Assembly: GCF_000265295.1 (NCBI RefSeq)
Contig: NC_018002.1
Location: 1,798,001 to 1,862,000 of the forward strand
DNA from: Sulfurospirillum barnesii SES-3
GTDB lineage: Bacteria; Campylobacterota; Campylobacteria; Campylobacterales; Sulfurospirillaceae
DNA: 64,000 bases
Direction: 5' to 3'
In this document: positions 53,435 through 63,858 of the stretch, piece by piece
Numbering within the stretch: the first letter of the stretch is position 1
Layout: each line of letters begins with the position of its first letter
The notes under the pieces: model-generated
Told to the model about the DNA's origin: nothing
Database searches by the model: none
What the model saw: the letters and a program-made list of their open reading frames with translations, nothing else
Program-made: the position numbers and the translations under genes

Positions 53435-54105
53435 TTTTGACCTTCAAAATATAAATTCAAACCACTTTTCTTTACGTTCAACATGAAAAACAGATACTTC
53501 AAAATAGCTTCTACTTTTCCTTTCCAATTCAGTGTCTTCCATGAGATAAACATTTTTGGTTTTACATGTAAAGATAAAAATTTACGTTCTAATAGCTTTT
53601 TAAGACCTCTCTCATTGAAACTCTGCAAGTGTCCCCATCGATGAAATTTTTTACCACAATCTGGACAAACGACTATTTGTTCTAAAAGATTTTCACAATA
53701 AGGTACCGTTCCTATAAATCTGCCGTTTACTTTTAACACTCTGTAAACTTCACTGATCGTTGTATGCAAGACTTCATCGCTTAAATGTTCTAGCACTTCA
53801 GACATGACAACACCATCAAAAAAATCATTTTCAAAAGGAATAGATTGAGAATAGCCAACTTTAGCTTTTGAGTTTCCTACAAGTTGCTGAAGAACATTTA
53901 TTGCTTTTTCATTAGGGTCTAGAGAATAAACATCTATTTTTTTTTCTAAAGCGATTCTCTCAAAGAAACATCCTCCAACGCCTATATTTAAAATTTTATC
54001 ACAAGGGTTAAACTGTTTTACTAAAAAAGCCAGTCTACTTTTACTGCCTTCAAAACTATGAACACCTTCATTTTGAAAATAATCCCAAATCTTATTTTGA
54101 TTCAT
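53431..54105 (-). CDS. Class I SAM-dependent methyltransferase with Cys pair
   Basis: 224-residue Methyltransf_11-type protein. Motif I is KILNIGVGGCFFERIA, followed by VYSLDPNEKAI and FFDGVVMSEVLEHLSDE. A VCPDCGKKFHRWGHLQSF insertion at about 150-165 resembles a small zinc site (two Cys, two His). Substrate unknown; probably a sugar or glycan-linked group given its partner TylF-like gene. A palindrome copy encodes Leu-His-Val, and an A9 run lies near its middle. Confidence 0.8.
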   Translation of the reverse strand: MNQNKIWDYFQNEGVHSFEGSKSRLAFLVKQFNPCDKILNIGVGGCFFERIALEKKIDVYSLDPNEKAINVLQQLVGNSKAKVGYSQSIPFENDFFDGVVMSEVLEHLSDEVLHTTISEVYRVLKVNGRFIGTVPYCENLLEQIVVCPDCGKKFHRWGHLQSFNERGLKKLLERKFLSLHVKPKMFISWKTLNWKGKVEAILKYLFFMLNVKKSGLNLYFEGQK

Positions 54106-54138
54106 CCTTAATCCTCTTTGATACTTTTCATCAAAAGA

Positions 54139-55422
54139 TCAATTCTTTTTGATGATTATTGCACCCAAACAATAAATACTTGTAAAACAATAAACAAAAG
54201 TCGTTGAGTAAGCTAATAGCTCTAAACCTGAAATATGATTCATAAAAATTACGATAAAGAATAGCTTACAACAAAAAGCAAAAAAACCACTCCATGCAAT
54301 TACCCAATAACGCCTCTGACTAATAATAGAATAGGAAAGAACAATACTCGATAAAAAAAAAGGGATTTGATAAGAAGATAGTTTTAAAAAAGAGGCAACT
54401 TTCATAACATCCATAAAAGTAAATGCACCCCGCTCAAAAATTATTTTTACTATATCCGTAGCATAAAGTGAGATAAAAACTGAGAGTATTATTCCAACCA
54501 AAAATAATCCAGAAGAAATTTTTAAAACTAACAACTTTAAGATATCCGTATTATGCACATGAATCTTCGAAAAAATAGGCAAAATGGACCGACCTATAAC
54601 AATAGTCGCTAAACTTAAAAAAAGTCCTAATATTTTATCACTATAGCTTAAAATGGACAGGCTACCAGATGCCAATGTAGCAGCAAAGTATTGATCGATC
54701 AAAGTAATACCACTCATAAAAAATTGTCCAAGAAGGACAATTCCGCTTGCTGTAAAAAACAGCTTCCAGTAAGGTGATGTACAAGAGATTTGAGGTAAAA
54801 AGAGTTCCTTTTTAAAATACAAAAAAACCCCCAATACTGAAGCCTGTATAAAACTCCCAACTAAAATGCCATAAACTAAAGACATATACGTATCGAAACA
54901 TCCTAACAATAAGATAACTCCCAAGGATGGGCACAATTCTAATAAGGTATTAATATGTTTTTGATTTGCCATTGTGATAACAGAGAATAAAGCAATTAAA
55001 AAACCCAAGGGTATGTAAAAAATTAAATACTTTAAAAATACTATTTGAAATAATGAGTGTTGAAAAACATTATAATGTATCAAAAAATGAAATGTAAAAT
55101 AGATAACTATCAAAATAAAAATACTAAAAAGAATCGTTAAAGCAAAAACTTCTTTATAAAAGAGTTCTTTTTCACTGGTAGTTTCACGCGCTATTTTATG
55201 AATGATTGGAATTAAGACAGCAGTCATAATAGAAGTAAAAATGGTAATCGGCCACTGAACGATAGCAAAAACAAAAGAAAATGCATCAACAACAGGACCA
55301 ACACCAAATTTGTAAGCTATAACTATTTCTTTAAATGCCCCAAAGATTTTTACCAAAAATATAAATAAGAATATGACAGAAGACGCTTTTAAAATATCTT
55401 TGATTTCCAATGAAAATTTCAT
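54139..55422 (-). CDS. MurJ/Wzx-like lipid-linked glycan flippase
   Basis: 427-residue polytopic protein resembling the MviN/MurJ branch of the MOP superfamily. The N-terminus has ASSVIFLFIFLVKIFGAFKEIVIAYKFGVGPVVDAFSFVFAIVQWPITIFTSIMTAVLIPI; the middle has YFAATLASGSLSILSYSDKI and IFERGAFTFMDV. It is shorter than MurJ (about 510) and lacks the last helices. Its place in a glycan locus suggests export of a lipid-linked polysaccharide unit, not lipid II. Confidence 0.78.
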   Translation of the reverse strand: MKFSLEIKDILKASSVIFLFIFLVKIFGAFKEIVIAYKFGVGPVVDAFSFVFAIVQWPITIFTSIMTAVLIPIIHKIARETTSEKELFYKEVFALTILFSIFILIVIYFTFHFLIHYNVFQHSLFQIVFLKYLIFYIPLGFLIALFSVITMANQKHINTLLELCPSLGVILLLGCFDTYMSLVYGILVGSFIQASVLGVFLYFKKELFLPQISCTSPYWKLFFTASGIVLLGQFFMSGITLIDQYFAATLASGSLSILSYSDKILGLFLSLATIVIGRSILPIFSKIHVHNTDILKLLVLKISSGLFLVGIILSVFISLYATDIVKIIFERGAFTFMDVMKVASFLKLSSYQIPFFLSSIVLSYSIISQRRYWVIAWSGFFAFCCKLFFIVIFMNHISGLELLAYSTTFVYCFTSIYCLGAIIIKKN

Positions 55423-55431
55423 TTCAATGGG

Positions 55432-56493
55432 CTATTTTAGAGACAAATGATAAAACTCCACATACCAATCCACAAATGTATCAATGCCCTCTTGAATCGG
55501 TGTTGCGGGCTTATATCCCAAATCCTCTACCAAATCGCTCACATCCGCAAAGGTCGCAGGGACATCGCCTGCTTGCAGTGGCAAAAAGTTTTTTTCTATT
55601 TTTTTTCCTAATTTTTTCTCAATCGCCTCAATAAAATCCATCAGTTTCACAGGATTGTTATTACCAATATTATAGACTTTATACGGGGCAGACGAAGTGG
55701 AAGCTCGTCCATCTTTTCCATTCCATAAGGCATCACTTTTTGCAGGATTGTCAATCACACGTATGACACCTTCAACAATATCATCAATATAGGTAAAATC
55801 ACGCTGCATCTCTCCGTTATTAAACACATCAATACTTTTTCCCTCAAGTGCTGCTTTGGTAAATAAAAAAAGTGCCATATCAGGACGTCCCCATGGACCA
55901 TACACCGTAAAGAAACGAAGTCCTGTTGTTGCTATGCCAAAAAGGTGACTATACGTGTGTGCCATCAGTTCATTTGATTTTTTACTGGCCGCATACAAGC
56001 TAATGGGATGATCAACATTATCGTCCGTTGAAAACGGTAATGTTTCATTGAGTCCATAGACCGATGAGCTACTGGCATAACTGAGATTTTTCACACCATA
56101 ATGCCTACAACACTCCAAAATATTGATAAATCCAATAATATTGCTATCGATGTAGGCTTGAGGATTACTAAGACTATAACGAACCCCCGCTTGTGCGGCA
56201 AGATTACACACCGCATCAAATTTTTCAGAAGCAAAAAGCGTTTCAAGAGATGCTTTATCTTCAAGGTTAAGTTTAATAAAACGATAATTTACATGTAAAG
56301 AGGATGGTACTATTTTGTTATACTCAATTACATCTTGTGCAATTCCTGCTCTTTCTAACCTACCGTATTTGACACGTTGGTCATAGTAGTCATTGATGTT
56401 ATCAAGTCCTATGACCTCATCACCTCGTTCCAACAATCTCTTGGCTAAATGACTACCAATAAATCCTGCCGTTCCTGTCACTAAAATCTTCAT
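55432..56493 (-). CDS. UDP-glucuronate 4-epimerase
   Basis: 353-residue extended SDR. NAD site is [16 protein letters not shown], then the subgroup-specific [40 protein letters not shown], catalytic ASSSSVYG and YAASKKSNE (YxxxK), and [20 protein letters not shown]. It matches CapI/LspL-type enzymes making UDP-galacturonate. It follows the UDP-glucose dehydrogenase gene that makes its substrate, with an eight-base gap. Confidence 0.92.
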   Translation of the reverse strand: MKILVTGTAGFIGSHLAKRLLERGDEVIGLDNINDYYDQRVKYGRLERAGIAQDVIEYNKIVPSSLHVNYRFIKLNLEDKASLETLFASEKFDAVCNLAAQAGVRYSLSNPQAYIDSNIIGFINILECCRHYGVKNLSYASSSSVYGLNETLPFSTDDNVDHPISLYAASKKSNELMAHTYSHLFGIATTGLRFFTVYGPWGRPDMALFLFTKAALEGKSIDVFNNGEMQRDFTYIDDIVEGVIRVIDNPAKSDALWNGKDGRASTSSAPYKVYNIGNNNPVKLMDFIEAIEKKLGKKIEKNFLPLQAGDVPATFADVSDLVEDLGYKPATPIQEGIDTFVDWYVEFYHLSLK

Positions 56494-56501
56494 TTTATTC
56501 C

Positions 56502-57671
56502 TTAACTATCACTATTGAAAATATCACGGGTATAAACTTTCTTTTGAACATCTTCAAGTTCATGACTCATACGATTGGCAATAATCACATCGCACGTTGC
56601 CTTAAATTCATCCAAATTCTTTATTACAGCAGAGTGGTAAAAGCTCTCTTCTTTGATGCTTGGCTCATACACAACAACCTCAACACCCTTTGCTTTGATG
56701 CGTTTCATAATACCTTGAATGGCAGAACTTCTAAAGTTATCACTGCCCTCTTTCATCACCAAACGATAAATCCCCACACGAGTTGGATTTCTTTTCAAAA
56801 TGGCATCGGCAATAAAATCTTTACGGGTTGAATTGGATTTGACAATCGCCTCAATCAAATTAGAAGGCACACTCGCATAATTGGCTAAAAGCTGTTTGGT
56901 ATCTTTGGGTAGACAATACCCACCATAACCAAAACTGGGGTTATTGTAGTGAAGCCCAATACGAGGGTCTAAGCCCACACCTTCAATAATCTGCTTGGTA
57001 TCTAAACCATGAATCGCAGCGTAAGAATCCAACTCGTTAAAATATGCCACACGCATTGCTAGATAGGTATTGGCAAAAAGTTTAATCGCTTCAGCTTCGG
57101 TGCTATCAGTAAAGAGTTTTGGAATATCCTTCTTAATCGCCCCCTCTTCAAGCAGTGAAGCAAAAAGCTGGGCTCGCTCACTCTTTTCACCGACAATAAT
57201 ACGACTCGGATGCAAATTATCAAACAAGGCTTTTCCCTCACGTAAAAATTCAGGGGAGAAGATGATGTTATCGGTGTTAAAACGCTCACGCAAGCTTTTA
57301 GTATAGCCTACGGGAATGGTTGATTTAATCACCATCGTTGATTGAGGATTACATGTAAGAATATCTTTAATAACACTTTCAATGGATTTGGTGTTAAAAT
57401 AGTTACTCTCAGGATCATAATCTGTGGGTGTTGCAATGATGATAAACGAAGCATCCCTGTACGCCTCTTCTTTATCTAAAGTGCCTTTGAAATTTAACGC
57501 TTTTGTTTTTAAATATTCTTCGATTTCTTTATCCTCAATCGGAGAGATTTTAGCGTTAATCATCTCAATTTTTTCAGGCACAATATCAAGAGCTACAACC
57601 TCATGATGCTGTGCCAGTAAAATCCCATTTGAAAGTCCTACATACCCTGTTCCAACGATGGCTATTTTCAC
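56502..57671 (-). CDS. ugd: UDP-glucose 6-dehydrogenase
   Basis: 389-residue NAD-dependent four-electron oxidase giving UDP-glucuronate. [15 protein letters not shown] binds [18 protein letters not shown] and KSTIPVGYT are family-specific; [12 protein letters not shown] and [17 protein letters not shown] precede catalytic Cys in [12 protein letters not shown]. The short E. coli-type Ugd with the C-terminal [11 protein letters not shown]. Shares its last base region with the neighbouring dehydrogenase gene. Confidence 0.93.
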   Translation of the reverse strand: MKIAIVGTGYVGLSNGILLAQHHEVVALDIVPEKIEMINAKISPIEDKEIEEYLKTKALNFKGTLDKEEAYRDASFIIIATPTDYDPESNYFNTKSIESVIKDILTCNPQSTMVIKSTIPVGYTKSLRERFNTDNIIFSPEFLREGKALFDNLHPSRIIVGEKSERAQLFASLLEEGAIKKDIPKLFTDSTEAEAIKLFANTYLAMRVAYFNELDSYAAIHGLDTKQIIEGVGLDPRIGLHYNNPSFGYGGYCLPKDTKQLLANYASVPSNLIEAIVKSNSTRKDFIADAILKRNPTRVGIYRLVMKEGSDNFRSSAIQGIMKRIKAKGVEVVVYEPSIKEESFYHSAVIKNLDEFKATCDVIIANRMSHELEDVQKKVYTRDIFNSDS

Positions 57672-58927
57672 TATAATCTCCCATCAACAATAGATTTTGG
57701 TAAGCACGATTTTATATCATAAATCACTTGATGCGTTTGTTTTTGTAAATCAATCGCCATAAATTCTTGATGTGCTACTGCTAAAATAATCGCTCCATAG
57801 GCACTAAAATCGGGCAGAGAAGAAAGCAAATCTTTTTCATATTCATGTGCGACCTCTTTAGCATCTGCCCAAGGATCATACACATCAATCATGACACCAA
57901 ACTCTTCTAATTCTTTAATCACATCAATCACACGAGAATTACGAATATCAGGACAATTTTCTTTGAAAGTAATCCCTAATACCAACGCTTTTGACCCCTC
58001 AATTGTGTGCCCTTTTTTGATCATCAGCTTGATAATTTGACTAGCAACATAGGTTCCCATATTATCATTCAAACGTCTTCCTGCTAAAATAATCTCTGAG
58101 TTATAGCCAACCTCTTGCGCTTTATGGGTTAAGTAATAAGGATCAACCCCAATGCAATGTCCCCCAACAAGACCAGGACGAAATGGCAAAAAGTTCCATT
58201 TGGTACCAGCAGCTTCTAAAACCTCTTGGGTATCAATACCTAAACGATTAAATATGATAGAAAGTTCATTGACAAAAGCAATATTAATATCACGCTGTGA
58301 ATTTTCAATGACTTTTGCAGCTTCTGCTACCTTAATGGATGATGCTTTATGCGTTCCAGCACTAATAATACTGCGATACAATGCATCTACTTTTTCTGCT
58401 ATTTGAGGTGTTGAACCAGAAGTGACTTTCAAGATTTTTGTCACCGTATGTGTTTTATCTCCAGGATTAATACGCTCAGGAGAATACCCACAGAAAAAAT
58501 CTTTGTTAAATTTAAGATTTGAAAATTTTTCCAAAACGGGAACACACTCTTCTTCTGTTGCGCCAGGATAAACGGTACTTTCATAAATCACAATATCATC
58601 TTTTTTTAAAACCTTACCAAGCGTTTCACTGGCTTTGATCAAAGGCGTTAAATCAGGACGTTTATGCTTATCAATTGGAGTAGGTACCGTGACAATAAAA
58701 ATATTACACGATTTTAAACTCTCAACACGTGTTGTAAATTCTATTCCAGATGCAATAGATGCTTTAACATCAACTTCTAAGAGCTCCAAAGTTCTATCAT
58801 AGCCTCTTTTTAGCTCATCAATACGTATTTGAAAAATATCAAATCCAACAACAGAGTATTTTTTAGAGAACTCAACAGCCAAAGGAAGTCCCACATAACC
58901 TAGCCCAATAATTGCAATTTTATCCAT
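57671..58927 (-). CDS. UDP-N-acetylhexosamine 6-dehydrogenase (WbpO/TviB-like)
   Basis: 418-residue nucleotide-sugar dehydrogenase: [95 protein letters not shown] and catalytic Cys in [19 protein letters not shown]. These strings fit WbpO/TviB, which oxidise UDP-GalNAc or UDP-GlcNAc to the uronic acid. With the AsnB-like enzyme it may yield HexNAcA amides. Confidence 0.9.
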   Translation of the reverse strand: MDKIAIIGLGYVGLPLAVEFSKKYSVVGFDIFQIRIDELKRGYDRTLELLEVDVKASIASGIEFTTRVESLKSCNIFIVTVPTPIDKHKRPDLTPLIKASETLGKVLKKDDIVIYESTVYPGATEEECVPVLEKFSNLKFNKDFFCGYSPERINPGDKTHTVTKILKVTSGSTPQIAEKVDALYRSIISAGTHKASSIKVAEAAKVIENSQRDINIAFVNELSIIFNRLGIDTQEVLEAAGTKWNFLPFRPGLVGGHCIGVDPYYLTHKAQEVGYNSEIILAGRRLNDNMGTYVASQIIKLMIKKGHTIEGSKALVLGITFKENCPDIRNSRVIDVIKELEEFGVMIDVYDPWADAKEVAHEYEKDLLSSLPDFSAYGAIILAVAHQEFMAIDLQKQTHQVIYDIKSCLPKSIVDGRL

Positions 58928-58938
58928 ATCTATACCTT

Positions 58939-59754
58939 TTATAATTCTTCTTTCATGCGCAAAAATACTGGAAAACGAGGTTTTCCATTTTTCGTTAATT
59001 CTTTATATTTATAAGTGATTTTTGTTCCAATGGCAGGTGGATTGTGCCTTTGTTCATCACTAAAACCAGAACCGATTTTAAACATTGCTCCTTCATCGTT
59101 TTTACATGTAAGCGCACCTAAAACGCTTTTGTATTTACCCTCACCTTTGTGGTGAGCAAGCACAGTACATTCTGCATCGTGAAAGGTTTTAACTTTCAGC
59201 GAATACGCATCTCTTCCCTCAGCATACAAGCCATCAGGATGGCGAATCACCACGCCCTCACCTCCTGCTTTTTCAACTTCGCTCAAAAAGCGTTTAAGAT
59301 CATTTGCATCTTTACATGTAAACTGCGGAGCAATTTTTAAATAATCCACATAATCTGATTTTAAATAATAATCTAACTTTGATAAGCGCTTGGTTAACCC
59401 TCCCACTTCTTTGGGAACATCAAAGGCATAAAAAGCAAGTTCCCTCCATCCTTCATGTGCCTCTTTTTGCATCACAATGGACTGAATATGCTCAAAATCA
59501 CCCCGCTTACTCCACAACTCTCCATCCACCGCAAAATAAGGAAAGCCTTTGGTAAACCATGAAGGTGTGGCAAAGAGGGTTCCACCTCTTGAGAGGAGCT
59601 TCTCACCATCCCAGTAAGCTCTCACCCCATCCATCTTTTCACTCATCAGCCACCCTGAGATAGTTTGGTCTTTGTAGCTCTCAAGCAGTAAAAGGGAAGG
59701 CTTATCTGCCCACAGCAAACATAAAAACGTCAAGCAAAGCCAAAAAAATTTCAT
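58939..59754 (-). CDS. Secreted ATP-dependent DNA ligase (LigE-type)
   Basis: 271-residue small ligase with a signal peptide ([16 protein letters not shown]), so it should act in the periplasm. The AMP-accepting lysine is K40 in [13 protein letters not shown]; later motifs are [23 protein letters not shown] and [15 protein letters not shown], and an OB domain follows. Minimal ligases of this type occur in Campylobacter, Haemophilus and Neisseria, possibly tied to DNA uptake or extracellular DNA. The ATG at 59754 overlaps the rfbB stop (TAATG). Its place in a sugar operon is odd. Confidence 0.88.
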   Translation of the reverse strand: MKFFWLCLTFLCLLWADKPSLLLLESYKDQTISGWLMSEKMDGVRAYWDGEKLLSRGGTLFATPSWFTKGFPYFAVDGELWSKRGDFEHIQSIVMQKEAHEGWRELAFYAFDVPKEVGGLTKRLSKLDYYLKSDYVDYLKIAPQFTCKDANDLKRFLSEVEKAGGEGVVIRHPDGLYAEGRDAYSLKVKTFHDAECTVLAHHKGEGKYKSVLGALTCKNDEGAMFKIGSGFSDEQRHNPPAIGTKITYKYKELTKNGKPRFPVFLRMKEEL

Positions 59755-60770
59755 TATGCCTCGTATTTTCTCAAATACCACTCAATCGTTTTGACGATAC
59801 CACTCTCAAAATTCTCCTCAGCGACCCAGCCCAACTTCGTCTCAATTTTTGTCGCATCAATGGCGTAACGTCTATCGTGCCCTGCTCTATCTTCTACAAA
59901 ACTGATTTGCTCTTTATAGAAAGTTGCTTTGGGTTTTAAGGTATCTAAGATTTCACAGATTTTATGAGCGATGTAGAGGTTGTCCCGCTCGTTACGCCCT
60001 CCAATATTATAGGTCTCTCCTGAAGTGCCCTCATGAAAAACGAGGTCTATCCCTTTGCAGTGGTCTAATACATAGAGCCAATCACGAATGTTTTTACCAT
60101 CCCCGTAAATGGGAATGTTTTGATTGGAAAGTGCTTTTCGTATGATGGTAGGAATCAGTTTTTCATCGTGTTGTTTAGGCCCGTAATTGTTCGAACAGTT
60201 TGTAATCACCGTATTCATTCCATAGGTGTGATGATAGGCACGTACTATCATATCGGAGCTGGCTTTACTCGCCGAATAGGGAGAATTAGGCGCATAAGGT
60301 GTACTCTCTGTAAACAAACCCATCTCTCCCAATGTGCCATAAACCTCATCGGTGGAGATATGATGAAACCTGCACGTTTCAAACCCCTCTTTTAAAACAA
60401 AAGGCTTTTGCATCCACGCTTTGTACGCCACGTCAAGAAGTGTAAAGGTGCCATTGACATTAGTTTCCACAAAAACACCTGGATTTTTAATGGAATTGTC
60501 CACATGTGACTCTGCTGCAAAGTGAATCACCCCTTGAATAGTGTATTGCTCAAACAAAGACTCCACAAGGTCTCTATCACGAATGTCTCCTTGCACAAAG
60601 GTATGACGAGGATGGTTTTGCACTTCGCTAAGATTTTCCATAGTGCCTGCATAGGTTAAAAGGTCTAAATTAATAAGATGATACTCTGGATGCTCCGCCA
60701 AAAAGTAGGGAACAAAATTGGAGCCAATGAAACCTGCACAGCCTGTTACTAAAATTGTTTTTTGATTCAT
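59754..60770 (-). CDS. rfbB: dTDP-glucose 4,6-dehydratase
   Basis: 338-residue SDR dehydratase: [53 protein letters not shown] with the catalytic Asp-Glu pair, YSASKASSD (YxxxK) and CSNNYGPKQ. Gives dTDP-4-keto-6-deoxyglucose from the RfbA product. Overlaps rfbA by four bases. RfbC and RfbD for rhamnose are not in the window. Confidence 0.95.
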   Translation of the reverse strand: MNQKTILVTGCAGFIGSNFVPYFLAEHPEYHLINLDLLTYAGTMENLSEVQNHPRHTFVQGDIRDRDLVESLFEQYTIQGVIHFAAESHVDNSIKNPGVFVETNVNGTFTLLDVAYKAWMQKPFVLKEGFETCRFHHISTDEVYGTLGEMGLFTESTPYAPNSPYSASKASSDMIVRAYHHTYGMNTVITNCSNNYGPKQHDEKLIPTIIRKALSNQNIPIYGDGKNIRDWLYVLDHCKGIDLVFHEGTSGETYNIGGRNERDNLYIAHKICEILDTLKPKATFYKEQISFVEDRAGHDRRYAIDATKIETKLGWVAEENFESGIVKTIEWYLRKYEA

Positions 60771-61630
60771 TTGACCAAATCCTTGAGGTATTCACCATAC
60801 CCGTTTTTGCTCAGAGGCTTGGCAATTTCTAAGACACGCTCTTTATCAATCCAGCCATAATTATAAGCAATCTCTTCCAAACAGGCGATTTTGTAGCCTT
60901 GGCGTTTCTCAATGGTTTGCACAAACATTCCCGCCTCTATCAAACTATCATGTGTTCCTGTATCTAGCCACGCAAACCCACGTCCGAGCACTTCTACATG
61001 TAAATCCCCACGCTTCAAGTACGCCTCATTCACACTGGTGATTTCAAGTTCACCTCGCTCACTGGGTTTGACATTTTTAGCGATTTCAATCACATCGTTA
61101 TCGTAAAAATAAAGCCCCGTCACCGCAAAATTTGATTTTGGATTTTTTGGTTTTTCTTCGATGCTGATGGCTTTTTGATGCTCATCAAATTCCACCACAC
61201 CAAAACGTTGTGGGTCTTTCACCTGATAGCCAAAGACCACCGCTCCTTTTTCAAGTTTGGCTGAGCTTTGAAGCAAAGGGGTAAAGCCTTGTCCGTAGAA
61301 GATATTATCGCCCAGAATGAGACACACGCTATCATTACCTATAAATGCTTCACCCAAAAGAAACGCTTGTGCAAGTCCATCGGGGCTGGGTTGAATTTTA
61401 TAGACAAGCTCTATGCCCCATTGGCTTCCATCGCCCAGAAGCTCCTCAAATTTTCCAATATCACTCGGTGTAGAGATAATGAGTATCTCACGAATCCCCG
61501 CTAACATCAAAACCGAGAGCGGATAATAAATCATCGGCTTATCATAGATAGGTAAAAGCTGTTTAGAAATAGACTTTGTCACAGGATAAAGCCTCGTTCC
61601 ACTGCCTCCTGCTAAGATAATCCCTTTCAT
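60767..61630 (-). CDS. rfbA: Glucose-1-phosphate thymidylyltransferase
   Basis: 287-residue nucleotidyltransferase: [46 protein letters not shown] at the N-terminus, then [51 protein letters not shown] and [16 protein letters not shown]. Makes dTDP-glucose. Two bases separate it from the mutase gene, which would supply glucose-1-phosphate. Confidence 0.96.
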   Translation of the reverse strand: MKGIILAGGSGTRLYPVTKSISKQLLPIYDKPMIYYPLSVLMLAGIREILIISTPSDIGKFEELLGDGSQWGIELVYKIQPSPDGLAQAFLLGEAFIGNDSVCLILGDNIFYGQGFTPLLQSSAKLEKGAVVFGYQVKDPQRFGVVEFDEHQKAISIEEKPKNPKSNFAVTGLYFYDNDVIEIAKNVKPSERGELEITSVNEAYLKRGDLHVEVLGRGFAWLDTGTHDSLIEAGMFVQTIEKRQGYKIACLEEIAYNYGWIDKERVLEIAKPLSKNGYGEYLKDLVK

Positions 61631-61632
61631 GG

Positions 61633-63003
61633 TTAATGAAGCTCCGCTTTAGCCATAGCTATAATTTCATTTAACTTTTGCTCGTACAGTTTTGCATTAC
61701 TCTCATTGGTCGATTCAAAACGGGTGACTAAAACAGGCGTGGTGTTACTCGCCCTTACAAGTCCCCAACCATCACTAAAAATAACTCGTACACCATCCAC
61801 ATCCACAATCTCTTTAATGGCTGGAAAATCTGCTGGAGGATTTTTAAGAAGCTCTTTGACTTTATCGACTAAAGGAAATTTATCGTTTTCATTGGTTTCA
61901 ACTTTAAGCTCTTCGGTAGAATACACCACAGGCAATTTGGCGATTTCGCCGTCCACATCCAACCCATTTTTAACAAGCTCTATCATACGAAGGGTCGCAT
62001 AAATGGCATCGTCATACCCAAAATATCTATCGTTAAAGAAAAGATGACCGCTCACCTCTGCCGCAAAGTCTGCATTCGTTTTTGCTATCATGACTTTGAG
62101 GTTACTGTGCCCCGTTTTGTACATAATCGCCTTACCACGGGCGTTGATGTCATCGTACATAATTTGAGAGCATTTCACCTCACCAATCACCGTTGGGTTT
62201 TTCATGGCACGGGAGAATAAAATCGCCATAATGTCGCCTTTGACATTGTTTTTCTTCGTTAAAAAGGCAATTCTATCCGCATCACCATCGTAGGCAAAAC
62301 CCAGTTCAAATTCCCCTTCTAGCTCTTTTTTAATATCTTTAAGATTTTTCTCCACCGTTGGGTCGGGATGGTGATTTGGAAACGTGCCATCAGGATCAAC
62401 AAACAACCCTTTACATGTAAAGTTCAAAGCTTTGAAAATATCTTGTACAACAACCCCAGCAACGCCATTTCCACAGTCATACACAAACGGTTTATCAAAA
62501 CCTTTAAGGTGGTCAAACTCTTGAATCATATAAGCAATGTAACGCTCTTTCGCATCAATAAACGAGGCGCTAAAATCATCCTCAATTTCCATGGCATAGT
62601 TTTGCATAATCTCACGACCCAATGCGTAAATATCTTCGCCAAAAAAAGGCTTTTTATCAATGGTAATTTTAAAACCGTTGTACTCACTAGGATTGTGTGA
62701 GCCTGTTATCATAATAGAAGCATTTGGGGTTGTCCCATTGAAAGTTTGAAAATTGCTAAAGTAATTCACAGGGGTTGCCACAAGTCCCATATTGAGGACT
62801 TTACAGCCTGCTTTGTTCAGCCCACTTGTGAGGTATTCGCACAAAATAGGAGAGTGCGAACGGGCATCATAACCAATAGAAACCACCTTTCCTACCTTTA
62901 CAATTTGCTTTCCTAAAAAATATCCAATGAGTTTTACCATCTGCTCATTGAGCTCTTTTTCGTAAATGCCCCGAATATCATACTCTCTAAAAATTGTTTT
63001 CAT
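61633..63003 (-). CDS. Phosphomannomutase/phosphoglucomutase
   Basis: 456-residue alpha-D-phosphohexomutase (AlgC/ManB type). [15 protein letters not shown] opens the protein. The phosphoserine loop is [15 protein letters not shown], the metal loop is YDGDADRI, the sugar-binding loop EVSGHLFF, and the phosphate site near the C-terminus is [14 protein letters not shown]. It interconverts hexose 6- and 1-phosphates, feeding rfbA and possibly GDP-mannose. First gene of the sugar-nucleotide group; overlaps the exonuclease gene by one base. Confidence 0.92.
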   Translation of the reverse strand: MKTIFREYDIRGIYEKELNEQMVKLIGYFLGKQIVKVGKVVSIGYDARSHSPILCEYLTSGLNKAGCKVLNMGLVATPVNYFSNFQTFNGTTPNASIMITGSHNPSEYNGFKITIDKKPFFGEDIYALGREIMQNYAMEIEDDFSASFIDAKERYIAYMIQEFDHLKGFDKPFVYDCGNGVAGVVVQDIFKALNFTCKGLFVDPDGTFPNHHPDPTVEKNLKDIKKELEGEFELGFAYDGDADRIAFLTKKNNVKGDIMAILFSRAMKNPTVIGEVKCSQIMYDDINARGKAIMYKTGHSNLKVMIAKTNADFAAEVSGHLFFNDRYFGYDDAIYATLRMIELVKNGLDVDGEIAKLPVVYSTEELKVETNENDKFPLVDKVKELLKNPPADFPAIKEIVDVDGVRVIFSDGWGLVRASNTTPVLVTRFESTNESNAKLYEQKLNEIIAMAKAELH

Positions 63004-63788
63004 TACCCTTCCTTATATAATTCTTCTTCAATCGCAATGCCAAACACGTCTGTGTAGGATTTGTCATGCTTCAAATTTTCCTGCATTGTAGCCAAAGCTC
63101 GCTGATAATCCTCTATAATAAGGTTGCCTTTAAGCAGTTCGTATTTCAAAAAAAGCCAGTAGGTATTGAGCACATCGCTCTCGCAATACTCCTTAATTTT
63201 CTCAATCTCACCTGCGTAAAAAAGCTCCATTACCTGATCGCCATGCACGTCATATTTTCCAGGAAGTCCCACCATCGCACAGACATGGTCTAACTTTAAG
63301 CCACGCACCGCTCCAAATTCACACAGATGGTCCATCACATCCACATGAAAACGGTCTGAATAACGTGAGCGGTAATTTTCCCATTTATTTTTACTGAGCT
63401 CCTTGTTTTCCACTTCAAAATAAGCGTTACATGTAAGGTTGTATTGCATGGCTCGAAGCATGAGAAGAGGCATATCAAAACTGCGTCCGTTAAAGCTTAC
63501 TAGCTTAGGATTGTGTTTGTTGATAAAACCTAAAAAGTTTTTCACCATCTCAAACTCATTCTTTCCCTCAATGCTGCTCACTTTACGAAAGATACCAAAA
63601 TCATCGGCAATCACCGCAGAAATCGCCACAACTTTATGAAAAGGTAGAGGCAAAAACGAACTTCCACTCTTCTCTTCTTGCTCCTTAATAGCGAAGCGTG
63701 AAACCTCCTCATCACTCCCCTCGTGCCCCAAAATCTTGCGAATCAGCTCACAATCGGGAATGGTTTCGATGTCAAATACACAAATCAT
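63003..63788 (-). CDS. Predicted 3'-5' exonuclease (PolB-like DEDD domain)
   Basis: 261-residue nuclease-fold protein: MICVFDIETIPDCEL (Asp-Glu of ExoI), LVSFNGRSFDMPLLMLRA (ExoII) and the final acidic region YCESDVLNTYWLFLK (ExoIII). The ATG at 63788 is chosen because AAGGTACTTT precedes it and the motif FDIET lies at the N-terminus; an ATG 39 bases earlier is less likely. Members are common in proteobacteria; their substrate is unclear. Probably unrelated to the glycan genes it precedes. Confidence 0.85.
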   Translation of the reverse strand: MICVFDIETIPDCELIRKILGHEGSDEEVSRFAIKEQEEKSGSSFLPLPFHKVVAISAVIADDFGIFRKVSSIEGKNEFEMVKNFLGFINKHNPKLVSFNGRSFDMPLLMLRAMQYNLTCNAYFEVENKELSKNKWENYRSRYSDRFHVDVMDHLCEFGAVRGLKLDHVCAMVGLPGKYDVHGDQVMELFYAGEIEKIKEYCESDVLNTYWLFLKYELLKGNLIIEDYQRALATMQENLKHDKSYTDVFGIAIEEELYKEG

Positions 63789-63858
63789 AAAGTACCTTTT
63801 TAGATTTTTTAAAGTAAAATGAAGCAATTATATAGAAATTTTACACGGAACACATTGA

